64,000 nt of DNA from Catellatospora methionotrophica (GTDB lineage: Bacteria; Actinomycetota; Actinomycetes; Mycobacteriales; Micromonosporaceae): positions 1,054,001-1,118,000 of the forward strand of contig NZ_JAAOTJ010000001.1 of NCBI RefSeq assembly GCF_011297335.1, read 5' to 3'. Shown here piece after piece: positions 43,914-52,890 of the stretch. The notes beneath the pieces are model-generated. The model had not been told where the DNA came from and made no database searches. It worked only from the letters and a program-made list of their open reading frames with translations. Each line of letters opens with the position of its first letter. Positions within the stretch are counted from its first letter, which is position 1. Position numbers and translations under genes: made by a program.

Positions 43914-45191
43914 ATGCGCCGAGATCCCCTGCGTCTCACCGCGGCCGCGCTGCTGTCCGCGGCCCTGACCCTCGCCGCCACGCCCGCCGCCGCCGTGCCG
44001 CAGGACCGGCAGTGGCGGGAGGTGTTCTCCCCCGACGGCACCATCGCCAGCATGCTGCTGCCCGCCGAGCGCACCGCCACGATGAGCCCCGACAGCCGGG
44101 CCGCCGCGGCGGCCGCCGCCGTGGTCGCGATCCAGAACACCGGGCCGTCGAGCGAGCGGTTCGACCTCGTCGTCGTCGGTGACGGGTACACGTCGGCGGA
44201 GATGGGACTGCTGCGCCAGCACGCCCAGGCCAAGTGGGACGAGATCGCCGCGACCGCACCCTGGAGCACACACCGGGCATCGGTCAACGTGTGGCTGGTC
44301 GAGGTCGTCTCACCCCAGTCCGGTGTGGACAACGACCCGACCCAGGGGGTCAGCCGCAACACCGCGCTCGACATGTACTTCTGGTGCGGCGGCATCGAGC
44401 GCCTGCTGTGCCTCAACGAGACCAAGGCCAAGCAGTACGCCGCGCAGGCCCCCGCCGTCGACGCCATCATCGCGGTCGGCAACACCACCAAGTACGGCGG
44501 CGCGGGTTATCCGAGCCTGGCGACCGCCTCCGGCGGCAACGCCCGGTCGGGGCAGATCGCCATCCACGAGCTGGGCCACTCGGTGGGCGGGCTCGCCGAC
44601 GAGTACTGGACCGCGGGCACCACCTACACCGGCTCCGAGCCACGCGAGATCAACGTGACCAAGTCGTCGGGCTGCGCCAAGTGGTCGTCGTATCTGGGCC
44701 GGGCCACCCCGGACGGCGGGACTATCGGCTGCTTCCAGGGCGGGCACCAGTACGCCAACGGCATCTACCGGCCTTCGCAGGACTCGCTGATGCGTACGCT
44801 GGGCAAGCCGTTCAACCTGGTCGGCCTGGACGCGATGGACCGCGCCATCCGCGCGAAGATCGGCGGTGGCGGGGGCGGCGGCTGCACCGGGTACCAGAAC
44901 ACCCGCAGCGGCAGCCTGACCAGCGGCGGTTCGGCCTTCCAGCCGGACGGGACCTACTACTACACGGCGGCGTCGGGCACGCACCGCGCCTGCCTGGACG
45001 GCCCCGCAGGTGCCGAGTTCAACCTGCAGCTGCAGAAGTGGAACGGGTCCGCCTGGACGGTCGTGGCCAGTGCCGCGACCAGCGGACCCGACGAGACGCT
45101 CACCTACAGCGGCACCGCCGGCTACTACACGTACCTGCTGCAGTCGGCGTCGGGCGCCGGTTCGTACACCTTCGCCTACAGCGCGCCGTGA
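43914..45191 (+). CDS. Secreted M64-family metallopeptidase
   Basis: The ATG at 43914 follows AGAGGAGG and starts a 425-aa product with an Ala-rich signal peptide (about 1-28). The catalytic domain has FDLVVVGDGYTSAEMG, typical of family M64 (IgA-peptidase-like), and the zinc motif HELGHSVGGLADEY near residue 219. A Gly-rich linker precedes a C-terminal prepeptidase-like or lectin-like domain (about 320-425) of the type found in exported proteases. It is an extracellular protease of unknown target. Its stop overlaps the convergent thioesterase gene by 16 bp. Confidence 0.88.
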   Translation: MRRDPLRLTAAALLSAALTLAATPAAAVPQDRQWREVFSPDGTIASMLLPAERTATMSPDSRAAAAAAAVVAIQNTGPSSERFDLVVVGDGYTSAEMGLLRQHAQAKWDEIAATAPWSTHRASVNVWLVEVVSPQSGVDNDPTQGVSRNTALDMYFWCGGIERLLCLNETKAKQYAAQAPAVDAIIAVGNTTKYGGAGYPSLATASGGNARSGQIAIHELGHSVGGLADEYWTAGTTYTGSEPREINVTKSSGCAKWSSYLGRATPDGGTIGCFQGGHQYANGIYRPSQDSLMRTLGKPFNLVGLDAMDRAIRAKIGGGGGGGCTGYQNTRSGSLTSGGSAFQPDGTYYYTAASGTHRACLDGPAGAEFNLQLQKWNGSAWTVVASAATSGPDETLTYSGTAGYYTYLLQSASGAGSYTFAYSAP

Positions 45192-46009
45192 CACCGGTCG
45201 GGGGCGTCGACAGGCGCCCCCGACCGTCCGAGCCGCCCCTGCAGCGGTCCGGGCGGCGGGTCGCCCAGCGCCGCCAGGGTGCGGGCGATCTCGCGCAGCA
45301 CCGGGCCGGGGTCGTCGTGCAGGAAGAAGTGGCCGCCGTCGAACACGCGCCGCAGCAGGCCCCGGCTGGTGTGGGCCCGCCAGCCCTCCTGGTCGCGCGG
45401 CTGCGCCAGCGGATCTGCGGCACCCGCCAGCGTGATGATCGGAACAGGTAGCGCGATCCCGTCCGGCCGAGCCGCGCCGAACAGGCCCAGGTCGGCGCGC
45501 AGCGTCGGCAGGACCAGCCTCATCAGCTCGGCCTCGGCGGCCATCTCGGCCGTCAGGCCGCCCAGGCGCACCAGCGTGGCTACGAGCAGGTCGTCGTCGA
45601 GGCCGTGCAGGTCCACGGGCGGCGGCTGCTGCGGCGGCAGGCTGCCGGACACGAACACGCAGACCGGTCCGGGTCGCCCGGACGCCGCCAGACGGCCCGC
45701 GAGGTGGTGTGCCAGCCTGCCGCCCATGCTGTGCCCGAACAGCGCGTACGGGCGGCCGGTCCCGGCGGCGTGCCCGCCCACGACCTCGGCGAGCTGTGCG
45801 GTGAGCACGTCGAGGTCGGCGACCGGCGCCTCGGCCATCCGGGTGCCGTGGCCGGGCAGCTCGACCGGCAGGAACTCCACACCCTGGCAGGCCCAGCCGG
45901 CGTAGGAGCGGGCCGCTCCCCCGGCGTGCGGCAGGCAGAAAACGGAGACTCCACGGCCGGTGCCGCCGTACGGCAGCCAGCGCGTGGAGACGAGGTCGCG
46001 CACGGTCAA
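45176..46009 (-). CDS. Type II thioesterase
   Basis: The 277-aa alpha/beta hydrolase has the nucleophile motif GHSMGGR near residue 94, an Asp in AGAADPLA and the His in GGHFFLHDD, the catalytic triad of editing thioesterases. These remove wrong or stalled acyl groups from PCP and ACP domains. It is the last gene of the right-hand biosynthetic operon, about 80 bp after the VOC gene. Because no type I thioesterase domain is present in the assembly line, it could also help release the product. The last 16 bp overlap the convergent M64 gene. Confidence 0.9.
   Translation of the reverse strand: MTVRDLVSTRWLPYGGTGRGVSVFCLPHAGGAARSYAGWACQGVEFLPVELPGHGTRMAEAPVADLDVLTAQLAEVVGGHAAGTGRPYALFGHSMGGRLAHHLAGRLAASGRPGPVCVFVSGSLPPQQPPPVDLHGLDDDLLVATLVRLGGLTAEMAAEAELMRLVLPTLRADLGLFGAARPDGIALPVPIITLAGAADPLAQPRDQEGWRAHTSRGLLRRVFDGGHFFLHDDPGPVLREIARTLAALGDPPPGPLQGRLGRSGAPVDAPDRCHGAL
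45195..45226 (+). terminator. Hairpin terminator after the M64 gene, inside the end of the thioesterase gene
   Basis: A perfect 12-bp inverted repeat (CGGTCGGGGGCG / CGCCCCCGACCG) with an 8-nt loop follows the M64 stop by 3 bp. It lies within the last codons of the convergent thioesterase gene, so the thioesterase mRNA would also form it. Confidence 0.72.
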
Positions 46010-46090
46010 CGGGGTTCCTCACGGTGTTCGGAAGTGGAGTCTGTTCGCCGGGCACCCGCTGAGGTGCCCGGCGTTCACGGTACGCGCTCC

Positions 46091-46552
46091 TCAGCCGACG
46101 GCCTGGCGCTGCCGGGGCAGCTCGGCGACCGGCCGCACGCGGGGCTCGGCGTACTGGACGAGTTCGACGAGCAGCCCGGTCGCGGGCCCGAGGTGCACGA
46201 AGGCGATCTGCAGGCCGGGCTGGCCGCCGGGGCGCGGCTCGTCGTCGACCAGCACCGCGCCCCGCGCCCGCAGCACGGCCAGCTCCGCGACGATGTCGTC
46301 GACCTCGAACGCGACGTGGTGCAGGCCCGGCCCGCTGCGCCGCAGGTGCCCGGTGACCTGGCTGGACGGCCCGGCCGGGGTGACGATCTCGATCGCGGTC
46401 GGGTCGCCCTCGCGCCGCCAGAACTGGCACTCCACGTCGTAGGTCGCGACGATGTCGTGCTCGTCGGGGTTCATGGTCAGCATCCGCAGGCCGGTCGCGG
46501 CGGCTTTCAGGTCGGCGGCGACCATGCCGACGTGGTCGATGCGCAGGATCAT
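46091..46552 (-). CDS. VOC-family protein (methylmalonyl-CoA epimerase-like)
   Basis: The 153-aa protein has the two-unit vicinal oxygen chelate pattern: a metal-ligand His at IDHVGM near residue 7, a second His in LHHVAFEVDD, and a Glu in LLVELVQY near the end. The overall form resembles methylmalonyl-CoA epimerases. Its ATG overlaps the stop of the ACP gene (ATGA). It may epimerise or isomerise an FkbH-derived or carrier-bound intermediate, rather than serving primary metabolism. Confidence 0.75.
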   Translation of the reverse strand: MILRIDHVGMVAADLKAAATGLRMLTMNPDEHDIVATYDVECQFWRREGDPTAIEIVTPAGPSSQVTGHLRRSGPGLHHVAFEVDDIVAELAVLRARGAVLVDDEPRPGGQPGLQIAFVHLGPATGLLVELVQYAEPRVRPVAELPRQRQAVG

Positions 46553-46785
46553 CGGTCCCCCAGCGCGGTGCTCACCAGGTCGGACAGCTGCCCGACGTCG
46601 CCGACGGCCAGGTAGGTGCGCAGGTCGAGCTGTACGCCGAACTCGTCCTCGATGTCGGTGAGCAGCCGCAGCGCGGCCAGGCTCGTCCAGTTGGCGAGGC
46701 TGTGGAAACTCGACGCCGGGGAGATGCCGGGCAGCTCGGTGACCCGCTCGACGAGTTCGACGACGGTGCCGGTGACATCAGACAT
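46549..46785 (-). CDS. Acyl carrier protein of FkbH type (WTSL motif)
   Basis: The 78-aa protein has the carrier-protein helix pattern, with the probable phosphopantetheine Ser in NWTSLAALRLL near residue 34. The usual Asp before Ser is Thr, as in the other small ACP of this operon. It starts 8 bp inside the end of the FkbH gene, so it probably receives the unit loaded by that enzyme. Carrier partners of FkbH proteins are commonly separate small ACPs like this. Confidence 0.85.
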   Translation of the reverse strand: MSDVTGTVVELVERVTELPGISPASSFHSLANWTSLAALRLLTDIEDEFGVQLDLRTYLAVGDVGQLSDLVSTALGDR

Positions 46786-48655
46786 GGGCAGGTTCCTTCC
46801 ACTCCAGGGTGATCCATGCGGGCACGGCCGGGACGGCCGCGCTGAGGTCGAGGGTGTACGCGGTGACCCCGTCGGTGTCGGCGCCCTCGGTGAACGTCTC
46901 GACCAGCGACGCGGCGGCCTTGTTGCGGTCGCCGCGCCGGTAGTCGGCGGCGAGGGTGTCGGCGGCTGCGCCACGGGCGAGCGCGGCGAGGTGGGCGAGC
47001 ACTGCCTGCTCGACGCCGCGGGAGAACACCCGGCAGCTGAGCACGAAGTTCTCGATGGTCCACCGGTCGCCTGCCGTGGCGACCCAGGCCGCGCCGACCA
47101 GGCCCTCGCGGCCGAACCGGTCGGCCACCTCGAACCCGAGCACGAGGTGGTCGGCGGAGGCGGCCATCTCGCGGGTGCGGGGTTCGCCGTGGGCGCGGGG
47201 GTGCAGGTTGAACTGGTTGGTGCGCGCGGCGAGCTGCACGATCCGGGGAAGGGTGTACTCGTCGGCGGGGGTGACCGTGACGGTGAGCCCCAGCCCGGCG
47301 AGGTAGTCGCCGGTGGACACGAACGACGCGGCGAACTGCTCCCGGTCGGCGCGGGCGCGGTACATGCCGGTGCGCTCGCGGTCGGTGGCGGTCGTGGCCA
47401 GCGCGCCGAAGAACTGCGGTTCCAGGACGGCGGCGGCGTGCCCGGCGGGGTCGCCGCTGAGCCTGACCACGCGGACCTCGGGGATCTCCCGGGCGACGAG
47501 TTCGCATTCGAAGGAGCTGTCGTCGACGAACACGACGCTGTCCAGGCCGATGTTGAGGGTCTGCACGATCTGGCGGATGTTGTGGTCCTTGCGTCCCCAG
47601 TTCGCGACGGTCGCCACGAAGTCGTCGGGGCGCAGCGTGAGTTCGGGGTGGGCGGCCAGCACGGCGTCGACGTTGGCCTGCTCGTTCTTGCTGCACACGG
47701 CGAGCAGCACGCCCTGGCGGCGCAGCGCTTGCAGGCTCTGCTGCAGGTCGGTGTAGCAGTTGCCGGGGTAGGCGCCGCCGACCTGGATGCCTTCGGGGCC
47801 GTCGTCGCCGAGTACGCCGCCCCACAGGGTGTTGTCGAGGTCGACGATGGCGAGTTTGGCGGACAGGCCCGCGGTGACGCGGCAGAACGCGGCGGCTTCG
47901 CGGGCGTACGCGGCTTCGGCGCCGATGGTCCAGGCCATGCTGGCGAAGCGGTAGAGGCGGTCGTCGCGTACGGGGCCAGGGTGGTCGGCGAGCAGCGCTT
48001 CGAAGTCGAGGACGTGTACGGCCGGGTGCCGGGTCGGCAGGTCGAGCAGGTGCTGGTTGACGGCGCGCCAGGCGCGGCCGAGGGCGGCCCGGCCGCCGTA
48101 GCTGATGACGCGGCGCTGCTGGTTGCGGGCCAGCGGCACGGTGTGCAGGACGACGGTGCCGGTGGTGCGCTGGGTGAACCCGGCGACGGCGTGCTCGATC
48201 ATGTCGAGGCGGTGCCCGGTCGCGTCGGTGAGGGTGGTCAGGTCGGTGGGGTCCCAGTCGCGGGGCAGCAGCGCCCCGTCGTGCAGCAGGCACAGCGTGA
48301 CGTCGGGGGCGAATGCGGCCAGGTCCGAGCCGGGGTCGCTGAGTTCGACCAGGAGCTGGTCGAAGCCGCAGACGTGCAGCTGTGGCGCGATCCCGGCGCG
48401 CAGCAGTTCGGCGTGCAGGATCGGGGCGATGTTCTCGGCGGTGAACGTGGCCGCGACCGCGACCCGCAGCGGCCGCACGGTCCGGCCGTCGGGGGTGAAC
48501 CGGACCGGTGCGACGGCGGCCAGGCCGCGGCCCGCTTCGCGCAGCGCCTTGGGGGTGCTGAGGGTGGCGAGGTCGGCGAGCAGGTCAGGGTCGGCGGGTG
48601 CGGCCGGGTCGCGCAGCGCGCGTACGCGGGCCAGGACGTCGTTCTCGGTGGTCAT
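46778..48655 (-). CDS. FkbH-like HAD-IIIC protein
   Basis: The 625-aa protein has three parts: an N-terminal domain (about 60-230) starting VAVAATFTAENI, a HAD domain with the intact DxDxT-type loop VDLDNTLWGG near residue 272, SKNE and VFVDDSSFE, and a GNAT-like C-terminal domain (about 430-600; DRFGREGLVGA). FkbH proteins take 1,3-bisphosphoglycerate and load glyceryl units on an ACP for methoxymalonyl or tetronate biosynthesis. The intact catalytic residues suggest this is the active FkbH of the pathway. No methyltransferase or glyceryl-ACP dehydrogenase gene is visible nearby. Confidence 0.9.
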   Translation of the reverse strand: MTTENDVLARVRALRDPAAPADPDLLADLATLSTPKALREAGRGLAAVAPVRFTPDGRTVRPLRVAVAATFTAENIAPILHAELLRAGIAPQLHVCGFDQLLVELSDPGSDLAAFAPDVTLCLLHDGALLPRDWDPTDLTTLTDATGHRLDMIEHAVAGFTQRTTGTVVLHTVPLARNQQRRVISYGGRAALGRAWRAVNQHLLDLPTRHPAVHVLDFEALLADHPGPVRDDRLYRFASMAWTIGAEAAYAREAAAFCRVTAGLSAKLAIVDLDNTLWGGVLGDDGPEGIQVGGAYPGNCYTDLQQSLQALRRQGVLLAVCSKNEQANVDAVLAAHPELTLRPDDFVATVANWGRKDHNIRQIVQTLNIGLDSVVFVDDSSFECELVAREIPEVRVVRLSGDPAGHAAAVLEPQFFGALATTATDRERTGMYRARADREQFAASFVSTGDYLAGLGLTVTVTPADEYTLPRIVQLAARTNQFNLHPRAHGEPRTREMAASADHLVLGFEVADRFGREGLVGAAWVATAGDRWTIENFVLSCRVFSRGVEQAVLAHLAALARGAAADTLAADYRRGDRNKAAASLVETFTEGADTDGVTAYTLDLSAAVPAVPAWITLEWKEPAHV

Positions 48656-48671
48656 GTCTTCTCCGTCTCTC

Positions 48672-51260
48672 TCACACCTGCAGCAGCGTGCAGATCCAGT
48701 GCATGCCGCTGCTGGTGCTGGTCAGTGCCACCACGTCGCCGGGGTTCAGTTCCCCGGCCGCCTGTAGGCGGCGCAGGGTGACGAGCTGGTCGGCGCAGCC
48801 GATGTGGCCGTGGTCCAGGGCCGCTTCGACGTTGGTGTGCTGCAGCGCTATGTCGAGGTCCTTGGCCAGGTCGGCGAGCTGGCGGCCGTTGTCGTTGAAG
48901 TGGATGACGCGGGCGATGTCGGCGCGGGTCAGCCCGGCGGTGGCGCAGGCCCGGTCGACGACCTCGCGGCTGCGCGCGCGGATCATCGACACGAACCGGT
49001 ACATGGCGCGTACGTCGCCGTTGAAGAACGCGTCGAGGCGGTCCTGCGGGTTGCGTACGTGCGGCTGGTCGGGCTGCCCGGCCAGGAACGGGTTGGCCGC
49101 GCCGCCGACGTCCATGCGCATGAAGTCGGCGTACGTGCCGTCGGAGATGGTCTCGGTGGTCAGCCAGCGGTAGCCGCCGTGGTCGCGGCGCAGCACCGCC
49201 GCGGCGGCCCCGTCGGAGTAGATGCTGGTGTTCATCGCCATGCGGTTCCAGTACGGTTCGGCGACCCGGTTCGCGCCGATGAGCAGCGCGGTCCGGTAGC
49301 CGGGGTGCAGGGCGAACTTTCCGGCGACCAGGTCGAACGCGGCGACGCCACCGCCGCAGGCCTGGTTGACCAGGACCGCTTCGGCGCGGTGTGCGCCCAG
49401 CCGGGCCTGGGTGGCCGCGGCCGGGTCCCAGTACAGGTATTCGGCGAGGTCGGCGATGGCGAGCACGACCAGGTCGACGTCCTCGGCGGCGACGCCGGCC
49501 TCGGCCAGGGCCTGGCGTCCGGCGTCGGCGGCCAGGTCGGTCAGGCCGACGCCGTCGGGGGCGCGGTGGAACGTGCGGTATCCCCAGCCGCGGATCCGGT
49601 CCAGTTCGTCGGTGTACGCCGGGGCGAGCTCGGCGACCTGGGACGGTTCGGGCAGGGCCTGTCCGATCGCGACGATGCCGAACGGCACCGCGGCGCGCTG
49701 CGGGGCGCGGGCCGGGGCGGCCTGCTCCCAGGTGAGCGCGTGCAGCGTGCCCGCCTGCCCGGCGGCGGTGCCGGGCAGGCCGCGCAGGAACGTCAGCGCG
49801 GCCCCGTTGTGCGCGGTCTCCCGGTAGCGGAACACGACGTCGGCACCGTCGGCGCGGGCCGTGATCTCGGCGAGGACCGCGTCCTCGACCTGGCGGCCCA
49901 GCACCGGGCAGGACAGCGAGAACAGGTCGACGGTGCACACCCCGTCGGCGCGGCGCAGCCCGACCGCGCCGCTGAGGCCGTAGTCGCCGAACCGGTCCCG
50001 TACCGAGACGGCAAGGACTTCGCCGTCGTAGCCGGCGATGGCGGCGGCGTCCTGGTCGTTGCCGAGGGTGAAGTCCTTGGCGCGGGCCACCACCTCGGCG
50101 ACCTTGTCCAGCCGCCCGGCCGCCGGGTGGACGTCGACGACGACGTTGAGGTTGGCGACGAAGTCGTCCAGCGACACCGGCGACGGCGTGGCCTCGACCG
50201 GGGCCGCGACCACCACCGCCGGGCCGGTGACCAGGGGTGCGGGCCGGTCGTACAGGCCCGCGGCGGCCAGTGTCGCGGGCCACGTCTCCGGCTGCGGCCC
50301 GAGCAGCACCGCCCGGCCGGGCATCAGGTCCGCGTCGGTGGTCACCAGGACCGCCGAACCTTGCGGGACGCCGAGCGACGTGGCGACCTCGGCGAGCCGT
50401 ACGTCGGCCGGGCCGGAGTGGATCGCGGTCGCCGCGGCGTGGGTGACCAGTTCGGGGCAGTGCGCGGCCAGCCCGGTCCAGACGGCGTGGTCGGTGGCGC
50501 ACACGCCGATCCGGGTGCCGGAGCGGGCCAGCGCCCGCAGCGGTCCGCGCAGGGCGGCGGCGGGCGCGCCGGACAGGGTGTCGGCGTCGACCACGACCGC
50601 GCGTACGCCTGCCCCGTACCGGCCCGCTAGCAGCCGGGCGAGCTGCCCGCCGAGGTGGGCGAACAGCTCCTCGGTGTAGGGCACCTTCGCGAGGGCGAAC
50701 ATCGCCGGGTGGTGGGCGCGGGCCGCGCCGACGTCGCGGATCGCGTCCTCGGCGTCGGCGAGCAGGACCCCGGGCCGCCCGGCGAGCTGGGCCCGGACGG
50801 CTTCGCGGGCCTGGGTGGCCAGGGCAGCTGTTCCGGCGACGGCGGCGGTGTCGCCGACGCCGAGGTCGCGTTCGTCGGGCAGGGCGGGCAGGACGAACAC
50901 GAGGGTCGCCTGCCAGCGCCCGGCGGCGGCCAGGGCCGCGTCGGCGATGTCGGCCAGGTCCGGGGTCCAGCGGGGTCCGGCCGGGCCGAGTTCCTCGAAC
51001 CGCGGGGCGGTGACCAGCACGTCGGGTGCGGCGGCCGCGGTCTCGCCCTGGTCGTCGAGGCACTGGCGGATGATCTGATCGAACGGTCCGACGTGGAACC
51101 GGGCGGGCAGCCCGGCCTGGTGCAGCGGCAGGCCGAGGTACGGCACGAGCTGGTCGGCGGTGTAGCTGGCCAGCAGGCTGATCCTCAGCACCGCCGGGGC
51201 GGCCTCGCGGACGGCCTGTTTCCAGGCCGAGCGCTGCTGGTGCGGGGTGAGGGTGCTCAT
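48672..51260 (-). CDS. Fusion of a degenerate FkbH-like protein and a KAS III-like domain
   Basis: The 862-aa protein joins an FkbH-like half to a KAS III-like half. Residues 1-515 follow FkbH: N-terminal domain (ISLLASYTADQL), a HAD-like core and the C-terminal DRFGDYGLSGA / LSCPVLGRQVEDAVL region, which closely mirrors the FkbH gene downstream. The HAD site is weakened: VVDADTLSG replaces DLDNTLW, and the lysine and DDS motifs are lost. Residues ~520-862 have a KAS III fold with the active Cys in NQACGGGVAAFD near 633 and GHIGCADQL near the end. That C-H pattern resembles acyltransferase-like KAS III enzymes more than FabH. It probably condenses or transfers an ACP-bound unit. Confidence 0.88.
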   Translation of the reverse strand: MSTLTPHQQRSAWKQAVREAAPAVLRISLLASYTADQLVPYLGLPLHQAGLPARFHVGPFDQIIRQCLDDQGETAAAAPDVLVTAPRFEELGPAGPRWTPDLADIADAALAAAGRWQATLVFVLPALPDERDLGVGDTAAVAGTAALATQAREAVRAQLAGRPGVLLADAEDAIRDVGAARAHHPAMFALAKVPYTEELFAHLGGQLARLLAGRYGAGVRAVVVDADTLSGAPAAALRGPLRALARSGTRIGVCATDHAVWTGLAAHCPELVTHAAATAIHSGPADVRLAEVATSLGVPQGSAVLVTTDADLMPGRAVLLGPQPETWPATLAAAGLYDRPAPLVTGPAVVVAAPVEATPSPVSLDDFVANLNVVVDVHPAAGRLDKVAEVVARAKDFTLGNDQDAAAIAGYDGEVLAVSVRDRFGDYGLSGAVGLRRADGVCTVDLFSLSCPVLGRQVEDAVLAEITARADGADVVFRYRETAHNGAALTFLRGLPGTAAGQAGTLHALTWEQAAPARAPQRAAVPFGIVAIGQALPEPSQVAELAPAYTDELDRIRGWGYRTFHRAPDGVGLTDLAADAGRQALAEAGVAAEDVDLVVLAIADLAEYLYWDPAAATQARLGAHRAEAVLVNQACGGGVAAFDLVAGKFALHPGYRTALLIGANRVAEPYWNRMAMNTSIYSDGAAAAVLRRDHGGYRWLTTETISDGTYADFMRMDVGGAANPFLAGQPDQPHVRNPQDRLDAFFNGDVRAMYRFVSMIRARSREVVDRACATAGLTRADIARVIHFNDNGRQLADLAKDLDIALQHTNVEAALDHGHIGCADQLVTLRRLQAAGELNPGDVVALTSTSSGMHWICTLLQV

Positions 51261-51505
51261 ACGGCGGCTCCCTTGCCGCGTAGCAGGTCCCGCAGGAAGC
51301 CGATCGACGGCACGTCGCGGACCTCCTCGTACGCGAACGACACCGCGTAGACCTCTTCCAGGGTCACGACCAGCTGCAGGTGGCGCAGGCTGGTCCAGGC
51401 GGGCAGGGTGGCGGGGGTGTCGGCGTCGGTGACGGTCCCCGGGTCGAGGTCCAGCACGTCGGCGATCAGGTCGTGCAGCTGGGCGGGTTCGGCGACCGTG
51501 GTCAT
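51257..51505 (-). CDS. Acyl carrier protein of FkbH type (second WTSL copy)
   Basis: This 82-aa protein carries AWTSLRHLQLVVTLEE near residue 38, with Thr before the probable phosphopantetheine Ser, exactly as in the ACP at the far end of the FkbH genes. Both its ends overlap neighbours by ATGA, with the MFS gene before it and the FkbH/KAS III fusion after it. It may be the partner of that fusion. Confidence 0.83.
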   Translation of the reverse strand: MTTVAEPAQLHDLIADVLDLDPGTVTDADTPATLPAWTSLRHLQLVVTLEEVYAVSFAYEEVRDVPSIGFLRDLLRGKGAAV

Positions 51506-52890
51506 CGGGCCGCCCCCGCCTCGACGGGCTGCTTGGCCTCGACCGGGGTGTCGGTGGCCGGGTCGGGCTCGGCTGCCGCGGTCTCCGGTGCGACGTCGGG
51601 CATGATCGTCTCGATGCGGCGCAGGCTGGGCGTCAGGAACGACACCACGGCCAGCAGGGTGCCGAGCACACCGATGGCGACGAAGACCAGGCCGATACCG
51701 CCGACCGAGCCGGTGCCGACCACGCCGCCGAACAGCTTCGCGCCCGTCTCTCCCTCGGCCATCCACGGGACGATGACGTACTCCAGCAGCGGCCCGGCGA
51801 TCAGCGTCGCGATCGGCACGGACAGCTCCTCGACGAACTGCCGGGCGGCGAAGACGCGGCCCTGGTAGTGCGGCTCGACCTTCTCCTGCCAGACCGAGGT
51901 GGCGTAGCCGTCGATGACGGGGATGCACATGTGCACCACGATCAGCGCGAAGCCGAGCACGAGCAGCACGTCGGAGATGCCGTACACGATCCGGCCGATG
52001 ACGCTGAACGCGACGGTGGCCCACAGCACGTAGCGCATCTTGTCGCGGGGGGTCTTGAGCAGCGCGACCAGGATCGTGCCGCCGATGCCGCCGATCGCGC
52101 CGGTGGCCAGCACCAGCGCCAGGGCGTCGGCGTCGTCGCCGGTGCGCTCCAGCACCATCGGGCGCAGCAGCAGCCAGCCGATGGACGCCAGGATGTTGAT
52201 GACGATCAGGAAGATCTCCAGGTTGCGCAGCGGGCGGCTGCGCATGATGAAGGTGAACCCGAGGCGGCAGTCCTGCCAGAACGTCGACGGTGCGGTGTCG
52301 GCCGGTCGCGGCGGGATCGCCGGGATCGCGATGAGCAGCACCGATCCGATGGCGAACAGGTAGGACAGGCTGTCCAGGGCCAGCACCAGCTCGATGCTGG
52401 TGGTGGCGAGCAGCAGCGCGGCCAGCAGCGGCGCGAACAGTTCCGGGGTGGTGCGGACCGCGAACATCATGGCGTTGGCGCGCGGGTAGTTGCCGCGCTC
52501 CATCATCAGCGTGATCGTGGCCTGGAACACCGGGACCTGGAACGCCACGAACGCGCCGGTGACGAAGTTGAGCACGTACAGCTGCCACAGGTTCGCGGTG
52601 TTCGTCAGGAACAGGGCCAGCAGCACGAGCGTGGCCAGCGCGGTGCCGACCTCGGCGAGCATGAGGGTGGTGCGGCGGTTCCAGCGGTCGATGATCGCCC
52701 CGGCGATGGGGCTGAACACGACCGTCGCGGCGAACGCGAAGAACAGCGTGAGGGTGAACTGGGTGGTGCTGCCGGTCTGGTCCCACACCCAGACACTGAC
52801 CGCGAAGTTGGTCATCCGGGTGCCGAGCACGGACAGGAACTGTCCGACCCACAGCACGGAGAAAGCCGCGAATCCGGTGGGACGTCGCAT
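51502..52890 (-). CDS. MFS exporter of the right-hand operon
   Basis: The 462-aa protein has about 12 hydrophobic segments and the loop DRWNRRTTLM after the second helix, as in MFS drug exporters. A charged C-terminal tail of about 45 residues is rich in Pro, Ala and Glu. The ATG shares one base with the stop of the large NRPS (TAATG). It likely exports the NRPS/PKS product. Confidence 0.9.
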   Translation of the reverse strand: MRRPTGFAAFSVLWVGQFLSVLGTRMTNFAVSVWVWDQTGSTTQFTLTLFFAFAATVVFSPIAGAIIDRWNRRTTLMLAEVGTALATLVLLALFLTNTANLWQLYVLNFVTGAFVAFQVPVFQATITLMMERGNYPRANAMMFAVRTTPELFAPLLAALLLATTSIELVLALDSLSYLFAIGSVLLIAIPAIPPRPADTAPSTFWQDCRLGFTFIMRSRPLRNLEIFLIVINILASIGWLLLRPMVLERTGDDADALALVLATGAIGGIGGTILVALLKTPRDKMRYVLWATVAFSVIGRIVYGISDVLLVLGFALIVVHMCIPVIDGYATSVWQEKVEPHYQGRVFAARQFVEELSVPIATLIAGPLLEYVIVPWMAEGETGAKLFGGVVGTGSVGGIGLVFVAIGVLGTLLAVVSFLTPSLRRIETIMPDVAPETAAAEPDPATDTPVEAKQPVEAGAAR

